20,339 nucleotides of DNA from CAYNFR01 sp964396595 (GCA_964396595.1 CAYNFR010000043.1:1-20339), one strand, 5' to 3'. Shown: positions 1 to 9,080, counted from the first letter of the stretch. Notes: generated from the letters alone by a model not told the origin. A program made the numbers and translations.

Positions 1-207
1 TTTTGTCTTCGTTCAAAAGTAGTATTATTTTTTTTAACGCTTAGATTCAAGACATTGATTCAATTCACCCATTCAAGAATGTAATTTAATAACTAAAGTT
101 GCATTTGCGGGTTGAATTCAGGATTACAAATCTTGAGCAAATTTAAAGCGTCTCACCTGACATACTTTATTGATTATCTATTAGCTTATAAGCTTTTAAC
201 CCATTAC
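1..207. other. Non-coding flank downstream of the decarboxylase
   Basis: I see no gene here. It is AT-rich. It contains a perfect 12-nt palindrome AGCTTATAAGCT at 183-194. A leftward -7-like octamer, TAAATTTG on the minus strand (138-145), matches the Bacteroidota TAnnTTTG consensus, but no -33 TTTG is visible at the right distance. It might serve a gene left of the window. Confidence 0.5.
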
Positions 208-1425
208 TCAGACTTCTGCTAGCAGAAGTTTCAACTTTTCTACAGTTACATGTTCCATCAACACGATTTTGTACCAAGCGGGATCATGATGGTTGTCTGG
301 CACAAGGTTATATTTTTCAGCAATATAGGCTGGTAAGTGATGTGCACGGATGGTAATAATATTGGCATGTGGATGCCGATAAAATTGAATTTCTTTTAAC
401 TCTAATTCTTCACAAAACCATGCAGTTCTTTTCTGTAGGATATAAACCTTTTCTTCCCATTCATAAGGTCCTGTTTTGTGCAGTATCATCCATACAGCTA
501 CAGCATTAGCGCCTGATCTACTGCCTATCAGCGTGTAGTCTTCTCCGCTGACATACTTTGCATCCTTGTTTTTAACATGGTGGATCATGCCTTTTCTGAT
601 TAAAAATATCCCTGTCCCATAAGGTGCTTGTGCCATCTTGTGGGCATCCATAGTGATCGATGATACCTTGGGATTTTTGAAATTAAGAGCGGACTGTGTA
701 TCGACAAATGGGTAGTAAAAACCCCCATAGGCTCCATCAATATGTAATAGGTAAGTAACGCCAAGTTCTTCTAATATTGTACAGAATAGATCCGGATCAT
801 CCACAGAGCCAAACATCGTCGTCATCATATTGCATACCACAGCAAAGTATTTTTTGCCATTCTTGACGGCACTTGTTATGGTTTTTTTGATGGGTTCTTC
901 ACTCAGTTCCCGTGTGTGCTCATAAACGGGAACTTTATAAATACTTACGCCCAGTAGATTGGCAGCCTTGCTCATACTGTAATGTGTATCTGATGAGCAC
1001 AGAATGGCTATTTCATTCAGAGAAGCGGCGTACTCGTTTATGAAGTAATTTCGATATATCCATATAGCTTGGATATTGGCCTCCGTGCCGCCCGATGCGA
1101 CATAGCCATCATGCGCGTGTGCTTCACCGCCCATGATATCTACGGCACAAATGTCTATTAGCTCCCTTTCTATCGCCTGTGTTCCGGCAAAAAATGACTC
1201 CGAATTACCCAGCGTGTGACAGCCTATGTGATTTGGATTTTGTGCTAGGGTGGAGATAAAAGGTGACTCTTGCACGAAGCTTATATCTTGATTGAAGATC
1301 TTCGTGTCGAGATAAGAAGCCGGGACACCGAGAATATGCTGATTTTCATAATTGATATTTTCGGCAAGCGCATTAAATACACGCTTTTTTATCTGTTCTG
1401 TAGAGAGTTTATTCCAGTATTTCAA
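208..1425 (-). CDS. Group II PLP-dependent amino-acid decarboxylase
   Basis: A 405-aa fold-type I pyridoxal-phosphate enzyme of the group II decarboxylase family (histidine/tyrosine/aromatic/glutamate decarboxylases), cytoplasmic, releasing CO2 from an amino acid. Visible hallmarks: SGGTEAN (111-117) for cofactor binding; DTHYS with the PLP-stacking His148; HIDGAYGG with Asp230, which should pair with the pyridine nitrogen; and DAHKMAQAPYG with the Schiff-base Lys263. The length is near the short bacterial members. The substrate cannot be told from sequence alone. The gene is last in the valS-ftsE operon, 21 nt after the ftsE stop. The start is TTG: no ATG lies between the preceding in-frame TGA and this codon, and the N-terminus from here (MKYWNKLSTEQI) has the amphipathic helix expected for the family. 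ATT or ATA just upstream are less likely alternatives. Confidence 0.85.
   Translation of the reverse strand: MKYWNKLSTEQIKKRVFNALAENINYENQHILGVPASYLDTKIFNQDISFVQESPFISTLAQNPNHIGCHTLGNSESFFAGTQAIERELIDICAVDIMGGEAHAHDGYVASGGTEANIQAIWIYRNYFINEYAASLNEIAILCSSDTHYSMSKAANLLGVSIYKVPVYEHTRELSEEPIKKTITSAVKNGKKYFAVVCNMMTTMFGSVDDPDLFCTILEELGVTYLLHIDGAYGGFYYPFVDTQSALNFKNPKVSSITMDAHKMAQAPYGTGIFLIRKGMIHHVKNKDAKYVSGEDYTLIGSRSGANAVAVWMILHKTGPYEWEEKVYILQKRTAWFCEELELKEIQFYRHPHANIITIRAHHLPAYIAEKYNLVPDNHHDPAWYKIVLMEHVTVEKLKLLLAEV
212..229. repeat. Perfect 18-nt palindrome at the 3' end of the decarboxylase gene
   Basis: ACTTCTGCTAGCAGAAGT is a perfect 9+9 inverted repeat overlapping the last codons of the decarboxylase (residues LLLAEV) and ending just before its TGA on the minus strand. 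In RNA it could form a stem of about 7 bp with a 4-nt loop at the end of the operon. No U-run follows, so a standard intrinsic terminator is not supported. It may protect or end the transcript, or simply reflect the codons used. Confidence 0.5.
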
Positions 1426-1446
1426 AATATTTGCTGTTATAGAATA

Positions 1447-2121
1447 TCAAATTTCGTGTATTGATCTATGTTCACAGATATACGTACGCGCAGGGTATTG
1501 TTCTATTAGCTCTCTGCGATGTGTTGCCAGTATTACCGTACTTCCATTTTTTAGCGCTAGTTCGCGCAATAGATTTAATATCTGTTCACTTAGATGATTG
1601 TCAAGGAGAGCGGTGATGCCATCGGCGAGAATTAATTTTGGTTTGTTTAAAACCGCTCTCAATATCTTTATGATAACTTGCTCGCCTACAGATAGCTCGC
1701 CAGCCAGGGAGAGCGTTCTTTTGGTCATGTTACCAAATTTCAGCAGTTCGCTTATCGCTTCATCTCGATGTGTTTTTGCTTTCCAGCCTGTTGTTTTGAG
1801 GATTATTTCCAGATTTTCGAATACAGTTTTATCACCTATGAGGGGATAAAAATTTGAAATCAATCCTATCTGTTTTCGATAGTTCTGCAGCGCTTCATCT
1901 TGCAGATTTCTGATGTCGTAACCGAGTATATTAATTTCGGTTCCATCAAGCTCTTCGAGTTTTAGGATAGCTTTAAAAAAGGCTGATTTGCCGCTTCCAT
2001 TCACGCCATATAGATAGCAGAATTCACCACTGGTGAGACTCATGTCTATGTTGTTGATAATGACTTCCTTACCGGCATAAAGCCTTCCATCACGGATCAA
2101 TAATATTTCGGTTAATTCCAT
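1447..2121 (-). CDS. ftsE: FtsE-like ABC ATP-binding protein with degenerate catalytic motifs
   Basis: A 224-aa ABC ATPase subunit resembling the Bacteroidota FtsE, which with the membrane protein FtsX (not in this window) links ATP binding to cell-wall hydrolase control at division. FtsE-type signs are the segment TVFENLEIILKTTGWKAK (99-116) and the overall length. Walker A GVNGSGKS (39-46) is intact, as is the switch His201 in ATHRREL. Other motifs are altered: Walker B reads LILADGIT (163-170), with Gly168 where the catalytic Glu of the usual ADEPT should be; the Q-loop Gln appears replaced by Asn90; and the signature is LSVGEQ (143-148) instead of LSGGEQ. It may bind ATP but hydrolyse it poorly or not at all. 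Its ATG overlaps the valS stop by one base (TAATG), suggesting translational coupling. The family call is firm; orthology to FtsE is likely but not proven. Confidence 0.8.
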   Translation of the reverse strand: MELTEILLIRDGRLYAGKEVIINNIDMSLTSGEFCYLYGVNGSGKSAFFKAILKLEELDGTEINILGYDIRNLQDEALQNYRKQIGLISNFYPLIGDKTVFENLEIILKTTGWKAKTHRDEAISELLKFGNMTKRTLSLAGELSVGEQVIIKILRAVLNKPKLILADGITALLDNHLSEQILNLLRELALKNGSTVILATHRRELIEQYPARTYICEHRSIHEI

Positions 2122-4745
2122 TAGTGTAGTTGAGATAAGTTTTCTTCGAGGATTCTCAGACGTTCGTAGCCGTCACGTAGTTTTTGCTTTTCTTTATCAA
2201 CAACGGCTTCCGGGGCGCCGGCGACGAATTTTTCATTTTCAAGCTTCTTATTAATGCTTGCTATAAATCCTTGGGCATATGCTATTTCTTTAGTGATTCG
2301 CTCTTTTTCTGCTTCTATATCAATATCTAGTGCAAATGAAAGGAAGTATTTTTCATTTCCGGAAAGGAAAGGACTTCCTGTTTTAGGAAAATCTGCTTGA
2401 TGGATGATGTCAGAAATATTTCCCATTTTATGAGTGAGCTCTTGTAAGGCCTTATCTGAAAGCAAAGTATCTGTTCCGGGTTGAACAACTAGCTCTACTT
2501 GGTTTTTGATAGGGATATTATTGCTGTTTCGCAGATCTCTTATTTTTGTAATAAGCTGTTGCCAGTTATCAATTTTTTGCAATAATGTATGATTGATATG
2601 CCCTGTTTTGGGGTAGCTGGATATGATACAATCTTCACCTTCTGATCTCTGTCTGAGCTGATGCCAGATTTCTTCTGTGATAAATGGCATTAAAGGGTGT
2701 AGTAGTTGGCATATTTTTTCAAAAAATGCCGTTGCCTCTTCGATAGTCTGAGGATCAGTGGGCATGCCGTATGCAGGCTTGATCATTTCGAGATACCATG
2801 AGCAAAAGTCATCCCATGCCAGTGCGTATAGTTTCATGGTGACATCTGACAACCGATATTGGGTGTAGTCATTTTCAATTTCGACTGTGCGTGAATATAG
2901 TTTGCTTGATAGCCATTGACCGGCTATTCTGCTTGATTCGGATTGTACTAGTGCCTTGTCCACAGTCCAACCCTTCAGTAGTCTCAGCGCATTCCAGAGT
3001 TTATTGCAGAAATTGCGACCTTGTTCGCATAGTTTTTCATCAAACAGTAGATCACCACCGGCAGGTGAGGATGACAAGACACCAAATCTCACGCCGTCCG
3101 CGCCAAAGCTATCAATCAATCCCAATGCATCCGGCGAATTGCCTAGTGATTTGCTCATCTTGCGCCGCATCTTATCGCGTACCATGCCTGTGAAATATAC
3201 TTTTTCGAATGGGCGCTTATCCTCCCATTCGTAGCCGGACATGATCATTCGCGCCACCCAGAGGAAGATGATATCCCAGCCTGTCACAAGAATGGAAGTG
3301 GGGTAGTAATAATCAAGTTCTTCTTTCGACCTGAATCCATTAAAGCAAGTTATTGGCCACAGCCATGAGCTGAACCATGTGTCGAGTACATCTTCATCTT
3401 GACGGAGATCAGCAGCAGTGAGATGAGGGCCATGCTTGGCTCTTGCCAGAGCCAATGCTTCTTGCTCTGTGGTGGCAACAATACACTCACCTTGGTAATA
3501 CCACGCAGGTATCCTATGTCCCCACCAAAGCTGTCTTGAAATGCACCAATCGCGGATATTTTCCATCCAATGGCGATAGGTGTTTTTCTGGTTTTTAGGA
3601 AAAAATTCAATGTGATCACTCATCACAGCATCGAGGGCGGGCGTGACAAGTTGCTTCATATCGACGTACCATTGGAGAGATAATCTAGGCTCTACTACGG
3701 CATTCGTTCTTTCAGAGCGACCTACGTTATGATCGTAGTTCTCTGTTTTTATGATTATGCCTGATTCGACTAACTCTTTGGTTATCAATTTTCTGGCTAT
3801 CGCTCTATCAATACCGACATGAATTTGGGCGAGCTTGTTTAAAGTGCCATTCGGATTGAGAACATCAATCGTTTCTAGGTGATGTCTTTTTCCTATTTCG
3901 TAATCATTGGGGTCGTGAGCCGGGGTGACTTTCAAGGCACCTGACCCAAATGTAGGATCGACATAGTCGTCAAATATGATAGGTACTTGCCTATTGACTA
4001 TCGGTACGGTGACTTTTTTGCCGCGCAAATGTTTAAATCGCTCATCGTCCGGATGGACAGCTACGGCTGTATCGCCCATGATGGTCTCCGGGCGTGTCGT
4101 GGCGATGGTGATATACTCATCAGATCCCACCACTTGATATCGCACATGGCATAGGGTAGTGGTCTCGTTATGATAGATTACTTCTTCATTGGAGAGGACA
4201 GTCTGCCCCTCGGGATCCCAATTTACAATTCGATAATCCCGATATAGTTTGCCGCGATTGTATAAATCTACGAATGCTTGAATAACAGCCTCAGAGCGTG
4301 ATTCATCCATGGTAAAGGCTGTTCGCTGCCAATCGCATGAAGCACCTAGTTTCTTTAGTTGTTTAAGAATAATCCCGCCATATTTTTCGGTCCATTCCCA
4401 TGCATACTGCAAGAATTCTTCTCTTGTGAGGTCTGATTTTTTAATGCCCTTTTCTCGGAGCATTTGTACGACCTTGGCCTCGGTGGCGATTGACGCATGG
4501 TCAGTACCAGGCACCCAGCAAGCATTTTTGCCATCAAGACGGGCTTTACGGATCAAAATATCTTGAACCGTATTGTTGAGCATATGCCCCATATGTAGGA
4601 TACCGGTAACATTGGGAGGGGGGATTACGATGCTGAATGGCTCACGCTCATCCGGTGTTGAGTAAAAATATCCACGAGACTCCCAATATTGATACCATTT
4701 TTCCTCTATTTGTCGGGCGTCATATCTTGCATCCAATGCTTCCAT
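2121..4745 (-). CDS. valS: Valyl-tRNA synthetase
   Basis: An 874-aa class Ia aminoacyl-tRNA synthetase that charges tRNA-Val in the cytoplasm. The catalytic Rossmann fold carries the HIGH-type motif HMGH (51-54, in PPPNVTGILHMGH) and KMSKS at about 529-533. The inserted CP1 editing domain, which hydrolyses Thr-tRNA-Val, spans roughly 190-340 (TTRPETIMGDTAVAVHP; DPNDYEIG). The anticodon-binding helical domain follows (about 610-760). The charged C-terminal segment (about 805-874) is the usual ValRS tRNA-binding coiled coil. Length and all motifs are normal for Bacteroidota ValRS. The start fits the conserved N-terminus (ARYDARQIEEKWYQYW). It is first in the operon, with a -7 promoter element about 46 nt upstream. 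Confidence 0.98.
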   Translation of the reverse strand: MEALDARYDARQIEEKWYQYWESRGYFYSTPDEREPFSIVIPPPNVTGILHMGHMLNNTVQDILIRKARLDGKNACWVPGTDHASIATEAKVVQMLREKGIKKSDLTREEFLQYAWEWTEKYGGIILKQLKKLGASCDWQRTAFTMDESRSEAVIQAFVDLYNRGKLYRDYRIVNWDPEGQTVLSNEEVIYHNETTTLCHVRYQVVGSDEYITIATTRPETIMGDTAVAVHPDDERFKHLRGKKVTVPIVNRQVPIIFDDYVDPTFGSGALKVTPAHDPNDYEIGKRHHLETIDVLNPNGTLNKLAQIHVGIDRAIARKLITKELVESGIIIKTENYDHNVGRSERTNAVVEPRLSLQWYVDMKQLVTPALDAVMSDHIEFFPKNQKNTYRHWMENIRDWCISRQLWWGHRIPAWYYQGECIVATTEQEALALARAKHGPHLTAADLRQDEDVLDTWFSSWLWPITCFNGFRSKEELDYYYPTSILVTGWDIIFLWVARMIMSGYEWEDKRPFEKVYFTGMVRDKMRRKMSKSLGNSPDALGLIDSFGADGVRFGVLSSSPAGGDLLFDEKLCEQGRNFCNKLWNALRLLKGWTVDKALVQSESSRIAGQWLSSKLYSRTVEIENDYTQYRLSDVTMKLYALAWDDFCSWYLEMIKPAYGMPTDPQTIEEATAFFEKICQLLHPLMPFITEEIWHQLRQRSEGEDCIISSYPKTGHINHTLLQKIDNWQQLITKIRDLRNSNNIPIKNQVELVVQPGTDTLLSDKALQELTHKMGNISDIIHQADFPKTGSPFLSGNEKYFLSFALDIDIEAEKERITKEIAYAQGFIASINKKLENEKFVAGAPEAVVDKEKQKLRDGYERLRILEENLSQLH

Positions 4746-4790
4746 ATCTCACTTATTTAATCAATCTTGACGTCAGTCAATTCTGCACGG

Positions 4791-4798
4791 CAAAGTTA
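4791..4798 (-). promoter_or_regulatory. Putative -7 promoter element for valS operon
   Basis: On the minus strand the octamer TAACTTTG matches the Bacteroidota sigma-ABfr -7 consensus TAnnTTTG at every fixed position. It would start transcription about 35-40 nt upstream of the valS ATG. I see no good -33 TTTG about 20 nt further upstream, so the call rests on the -7 match and position only. Confidence 0.45.
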
Positions 4799-4934
4799 AT
4801 GAAAGCTAAGAAGCTAAGAGAGAATTGTGTTTGAGCGAATTTAAGAAGGAATTTTGAGCGCGATTTCTTATTTGAGATGCTGCATACGAGTCAGTATCTT
4901 ATCACTTTTTTAAGCTAATCCTATCTATTGCCCG

Positions 4935-4961
4935 TAGATCTTGCTGGTCTCCGCAGATCTA
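4935..4961. repeat. Inverted repeat, 27 nt
   Basis: TAGATCTTGC and GCAGATCTA form a stem of 9 bp with a one-base bulge around an 8-nt loop (TGGTCTCC). It lies between two divergent genes, so it is not placed to terminate either. It could be an operator or a structured leader element. Function unknown. Confidence 0.4.
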
Positions 4962-5364
4962 TTAATAACTTAATACAGATGTCAAGCACAAGAAAAAAAT
5001 TGTTCTGATATAAATAAAGTGAAACATCAAATGAATATTCACCCACATATTAATGGCTACGAGACATTCTATAATTTAAGCCTAAGCGATTGAATATCTT
5101 ATAGTTGTAATCACTTATTGTGTTAAAATCTTTTATTAATTAATGGAACAGCAGCAGACTTTATGGCTGCGCATAAGGTTTAGGATCAATTCTATGACAA
5201 AACGCTCATAGAGTAGACTACGCCTCGCAACAGATATGGCACTAAAATTTCGGAAAAATAATCAAGAAATTTTGGTGATTTTATCCGATATATTTCAATA
5301 ATACATATATATAAATTACTTTTATGTGAACTTTCGGCTTAACCTACCGGAGATTAACTGTTAA

Positions 5365-8300
5365 ATGTTCAACCTGAGCGACCTGAATCGAGTAGGTCAC
5401 CGTGTGTGCATTTTATTGCGCAAAGTAGTGACAGTAGTGGTAATCAATCTGATTCCTCTAGCTATCTACTGCTCAGTTGGTACAGAAGACGAGTTATGTG
5501 TTGATTTTGTTCCGGTTGACATATTTTTTGCGACGTTTGAGGCAACCGGGGGAGACAATAACTGGACGCTACTCGGTGGCGCATCAGATGGAAACTGGGT
5601 GCGAAATGTACCTACCCCTTACAGTACGGGTGGTACTCAAGTTGAGATAGCAGCATATCAAGGAAGCCGGAGCTTATTCACACGAAGAGGTGTCAATCGT
5701 GATGTTGACGGAGGTCCGACTGTCGCTCGTTCAAGAAATATTACTCTACCATCGACTGGTAAACTAGAGTTGGACTTGTACTACTATTTTGCACATCACA
5801 ACAGTGCCCCGAATGATTATCTGACCATGGAACTGAAGCGCGCTTCTGATAATCAAGTAATTGCTGTATTAATTAACGAAGTAGGTTCAACAACCAACAG
5901 ACCTGCTCAATGGATTAATTATATAGCTGATCTGTGTCCATATAGAGGAGAAACCGTTTACATGGAAATTCGGGCTGCCGATCTTAGTCCGGATAGTCAG
6001 GTAGAAGCAGCATTTGATAACGTGCGAATAACACAGGATCTTGAACCCATCACGAGTGGCTACGTTTATAATGATCTCAATGTTAATGGCATCAGAAATG
6101 TAGGTGAGCCGGGATTGAGTGGTGTTATCGTTTCGGCTTATGACACAAGCGGGAATTTTATAAGCCAGACGACGACTAATTTTTCGGGATATTATCAGTT
6201 TACTAATCTTGCCGCATGTCAGCAGTATACTTTACTAATCACTAATCTGCCCACTGATTATCAAGAGTCTGTGATCGGTCCTGACAATAAAGGGATTGTT
6301 ATCCATATCAGTTCCGGAGGGGAAAACAATTTTGGTCTTTATAATCCATTGATCTATTGTGAAGAAGATCCTTTTATCATCGTTCCAGTCTATTATGAAG
6401 GGCCCATTAATGGGGCTTACGCCAATAAGGAGGCCATTATGAAAGTACGATCGAGTGCTGATGGTCATCATTTTAATGGATTTAATCCTTTGCCCGCATT
6501 TCAGGGTATCCAAATTGCGAGCTACGCAAATGTGGGAACGACAAATGGAATGGCTTACCAAAAAACAAAGAATCGATATTACGCGGCTGCTTATCACAAA
6601 CGATATTCTGCCTTTGGGCCGCAAGGCCCTGATGCCATTTATCAACTTTCACCGGATGGTGGTGTGACAGGGGTGCTTAAACTGGATATCCTCACAGGCA
6701 TCAGCAATGTTGCTGGAACGGATGTGCATGATTTTACCCCGATACTGGGAGAAGTCTATGATTTAGGTCTACTCAATGCAAGTTTTGCTGCTCCGGGCAA
6801 ACGGTCATTCGGTGATATAGAAATCTCTGGTGATCAGAATACCCTATATGTTGTCAATTTATTCAATCGCCGTATATACGCCATTAATGTGTCATCGGGT
6901 AATACGGCGACAAGTTCCCTCATAACAAGTTGGGCGACACCGGATCCTACAGGAGCTGGTAGGCATAGACCCTTCGGACTGGCATGGCACAATAACCTGC
7001 TATGGGTGGGAACAGTTGACGAGAATGCCAATACAGCCTGGGTGCACAGCTTAAATCCACAGACGGGGGTCTTCACATTGAGACTTACTGTTCCCTTAAA
7101 TTTTAACAGGCAGTCATTTTTTGGCAATGCCAATAATACGGTGACGGCTCCGGCAAGATGGCGGGCATGGGTTGACAACCCCAATTTTACCCCATTTGCG
7201 ACACAAGGAGAAATCGGATATCCACAGCCTATGCTGTCAGATATAGAGTTTGCTGCAGATGGCGCCATGATATTGGGCTTTAGGGATAGATTCGGTGATC
7301 AATCGGGGGCAAATAAGCGATTTAATCTGAGCTCTCTTAGCGCTACTTATAGTATCACTTCCGGCGACATTCTCAAGGCATGTTTTATCAATGGTAATTA
7401 TACCCTGGAGACGGGTCTAGCCGGCGCATGCCCCACGACGGGTGGTCTAGCTAATTCCGGACCTTCCAATTATGAATTTTATTACTGGGATATCTATGCG
7501 TTACCCTTCAATACATGGAATCCTAATGTCAACACCGGAGGATTTCACTGGGAAAATACACAAGGAGGTCTGTTACAATTGCGCAATGCGCCATATGTCC
7601 TGACCACAGCCATGTCACCGATTTCTGACTTCTCCGGTGGGGTGATGAAGCTCAATAATTCTACGGGTGTAAGGCAAGGAATACCTCCGCAGCCGGTTAA
7701 TCTCGGTAATCTGACAGGAGGATATACATTATTCGAGGGAGGAGATTATGGTCCCGGCTTTCCGCCTATTAATGGAACAGCGGGCAATGCCAATGGTCTC
7801 GGAGATATAGAGGCTGTATGCAAAATGCCGATCATGATCGGTAATTATGTGTGGTACGATGTCAATAAGGACGGACTACAAGGGGCTAATGAACCACCTT
7901 TGGTGGGTGTAACCGTACAGCTTTATAACAGTGCGTCGGTATTAATAGGGGAGGCCGTTACGGATGCAGATGGTTATTATTATTTTGGCGGCACAGCCAA
8001 TGCTAATATGTTATCCGGATTTGAAATAGAAGGAGATGCGGATTATACTCTCTCTATCAGTTTTGCCGAGACGATGGCTACTCCTTATAATCTGGCTGCG
8101 ATTACTATCACAGATGCTTCAAGCAACACGATTGATCACCTTGATTCTGACGCCATGCTGTCATCAAATGCGTTAGCAGCAATAATCAATATTAGTACCG
8201 GTAATTATGGGATTACAAACTACACATATGACTTTGGTTTTATAGATTGTGTGCTGAGCAATGTCGATTTTGTATTTGAATCATGTGAAGATAGTGGATA

Positions 8301-8907
8301 CACTCTAATGGTCGGCGACAGTCTTTTCAATGAATCGAATACTACCGGTACGGTCATTCTGACCAATATCGAAGGCTGCGATAGCATTGTCAATGTGCAG
8401 CTATTTTTTTATCCAAATTTTAATTCTACCATTAGTTATTCTGGATGTAGTGGTGATGGATATAGCTTGATAGTAAATGGAACAACATACAATGAAACCA
8501 ATCCGATAGACACCATCATCCTAAGTACCGTGCATAATTGTGACAGTATTATATATGTCAATTTATTTTTTGAGCAAGCACCTGTCGTTGAAGCGGGCAT
8601 GCTTGCAGACCCTTTATGCTCAAATACTGTACTTATGTTAAGTGACCTAAACGCGAGTATAACAGGAGGCACATCGACAGGAAAATGGACAAGCACTGGA
8701 GATGGCGTTTTTAATAACATGGGTAACTATGGCGGGGCTAATCCTGCGACGACATATTCGCCAGGCCCATCGGATATATCAAGTGGAGAGGTGACCTTGA
8801 ATCTGACATCCGTCTCTCTGGGAAGTTATTGTAACCCTGTAGCAGATGCTGTCTTGATATTCATCAATGATGTTACATGTAGCCAGTTTCCTTGGTCGGG
8901 CAACTAA
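5365..8907 (+). CDS. Large secreted surface protein with SdrD_B and propeller-like region
   Basis: An 1180-aa secreted mosaic protein of unknown role. Residues 1-42 look like a long signal sequence (basic start, hydrophobic stretch about 20-36). Residues about 50-222 resemble a beta jelly-roll/MAM-like module. An SdrD_B/Cna_B-like domain lies at about 229-325 (SGYVYNDLNVNGIRNVGEPG). A long region at about 340-820 with LGDIE/LSDIEFAADG-type strands looks like a beta-propeller. A second SdrD_B domain follows at about 824-960 (IGNYVWYDVNKDGLQGANEP). Two short Ig-like 'CDS' repeats occupy about 965-1070, and a final Ig-like domain ends in CSQFPWSGN. SdrD_B domains are Ca-binding stalk modules in other adhesins. 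No T9SS C-terminal domain or LPXTG is seen, so its export or anchoring route is open. It shares its short repeat with the next gene 173 nt downstream, suggesting joint function. Confidence 0.85.
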   Translation: MFNLSDLNRVGHRVCILLRKVVTVVVINLIPLAIYCSVGTEDELCVDFVPVDIFFATFEATGGDNNWTLLGGASDGNWVRNVPTPYSTGGTQVEIAAYQGSRSLFTRRGVNRDVDGGPTVARSRNITLPSTGKLELDLYYYFAHHNSAPNDYLTMELKRASDNQVIAVLINEVGSTTNRPAQWINYIADLCPYRGETVYMEIRAADLSPDSQVEAAFDNVRITQDLEPITSGYVYNDLNVNGIRNVGEPGLSGVIVSAYDTSGNFISQTTTNFSGYYQFTNLAACQQYTLLITNLPTDYQESVIGPDNKGIVIHISSGGENNFGLYNPLIYCEEDPFIIVPVYYEGPINGAYANKEAIMKVRSSADGHHFNGFNPLPAFQGIQIASYANVGTTNGMAYQKTKNRYYAAAYHKRYSAFGPQGPDAIYQLSPDGGVTGVLKLDILTGISNVAGTDVHDFTPILGEVYDLGLLNASFAAPGKRSFGDIEISGDQNTLYVVNLFNRRIYAINVSSGNTATSSLITSWATPDPTGAGRHRPFGLAWHNNLLWVGTVDENANTAWVHSLNPQTGVFTLRLTVPLNFNRQSFFGNANNTVTAPARWRAWVDNPNFTPFATQGEIGYPQPMLSDIEFAADGAMILGFRDRFGDQSGANKRFNLSSLSATYSITSGDILKACFINGNYTLETGLAGACPTTGGLANSGPSNYEFYYWDIYALPFNTWNPNVNTGGFHWENTQGGLLQLRNAPYVLTTAMSPISDFSGGVMKLNNSTGVRQGIPPQPVNLGNLTGGYTLFEGGDYGPGFPPINGTAGNANGLGDIEAVCKMPIMIGNYVWYDVNKDGLQGANEPPLVGVTVQLYNSASVLIGEAVTDADGYYYFGGTANANMLSGFEIEGDADYTLSISFAETMATPYNLAAITITDASSNTIDHLDSDAMLSSNALAAIINISTGNYGITNYTYDFGFIDCVLSNVDFVFESCEDSGYTLMVGDSLFNESNTTGTVILTNIEGCDSIVNVQLFFYPNFNSTISYSGCSGDGYSLIVNGTTYNETNPIDTIILSTVHNCDSIIYVNLFFEQAPVVEAGMLADPLCSNTVLMLSDLNASITGGTSTGKWTSTGDGVFNNMGNYGGANPATTYSPGPSDISSGEVTLNLTSVSLGSYCNPVADAVLIFINDVTCSQFPWSGN

Positions 8908-8931
8908 AGATTATAAAAATGGCGATATGTT

Positions 8932-8950
8932 AAATTTTACTATAAAATTT
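8932..8950. terminator. AT-only hairpin after the SdrD_B gene
   Basis: AAATTTTA and TAAAATTT form a perfect 8-bp stem with a 3-nt loop, 24 nt after the stop. The stem contains only A-T pairs and no T-run follows directly, so termination would be weak at best. The rest of the 173-nt gap up to the next gene shows no clear promoter. Confidence 0.3.
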
Positions 8951-9080
8951 CTAAATTAAAATATTCTCATTATCTTAACGGTGACAAAGTAGTTTCGTGT
9001 AAGGCATCCGATAACAAGACTTTATGGGGTGATGGATGAGGGATCCTTAGGAAAGCTACTCTTAGCGACCTGAGTGAATA

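Larger units (their letters stand above)
4746..5364. other. Divergent intergenic region between valS and the SdrD_B protein gene
   Basis: 619 nt with no credible gene on either strand; the longest readable piece is about 20 codons. It holds the valS -7 element, a hairpin at 4935-4961 and a small inverted repeat TTATG...CATAA near 5161-5176. No convincing -33/-7 pair is seen for the rightward gene: TTTG at 5271-5274 and TATATTTC at 5289-5296 are only 14 nt apart, shorter than the usual spacing. The size is generous for a divergent promoter region and may carry regulation of the surface-protein genes. Confidence 0.5.

Noticed and set aside
4935..4961. Hairpin as a terminator
   Set aside because: It lies between divergent promoters with no T-run on either side.
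6834..7268. A 144-codon minus-strand frame inside the SdrD_B gene
   Set aside because: It is antisense to a well-supported coding region and has no domain-like features; other internal antisense frames (for example 6235-6645 and 14012-14281) were dropped for the same reason.
8908..9080. The two giant genes as one gene split by a frameshift
   Set aside because: The first ends in a complete Ig-like domain and tail. The second begins with its own signal-type N-terminus, and 173 nt of non-coding sequence with stops separates them.
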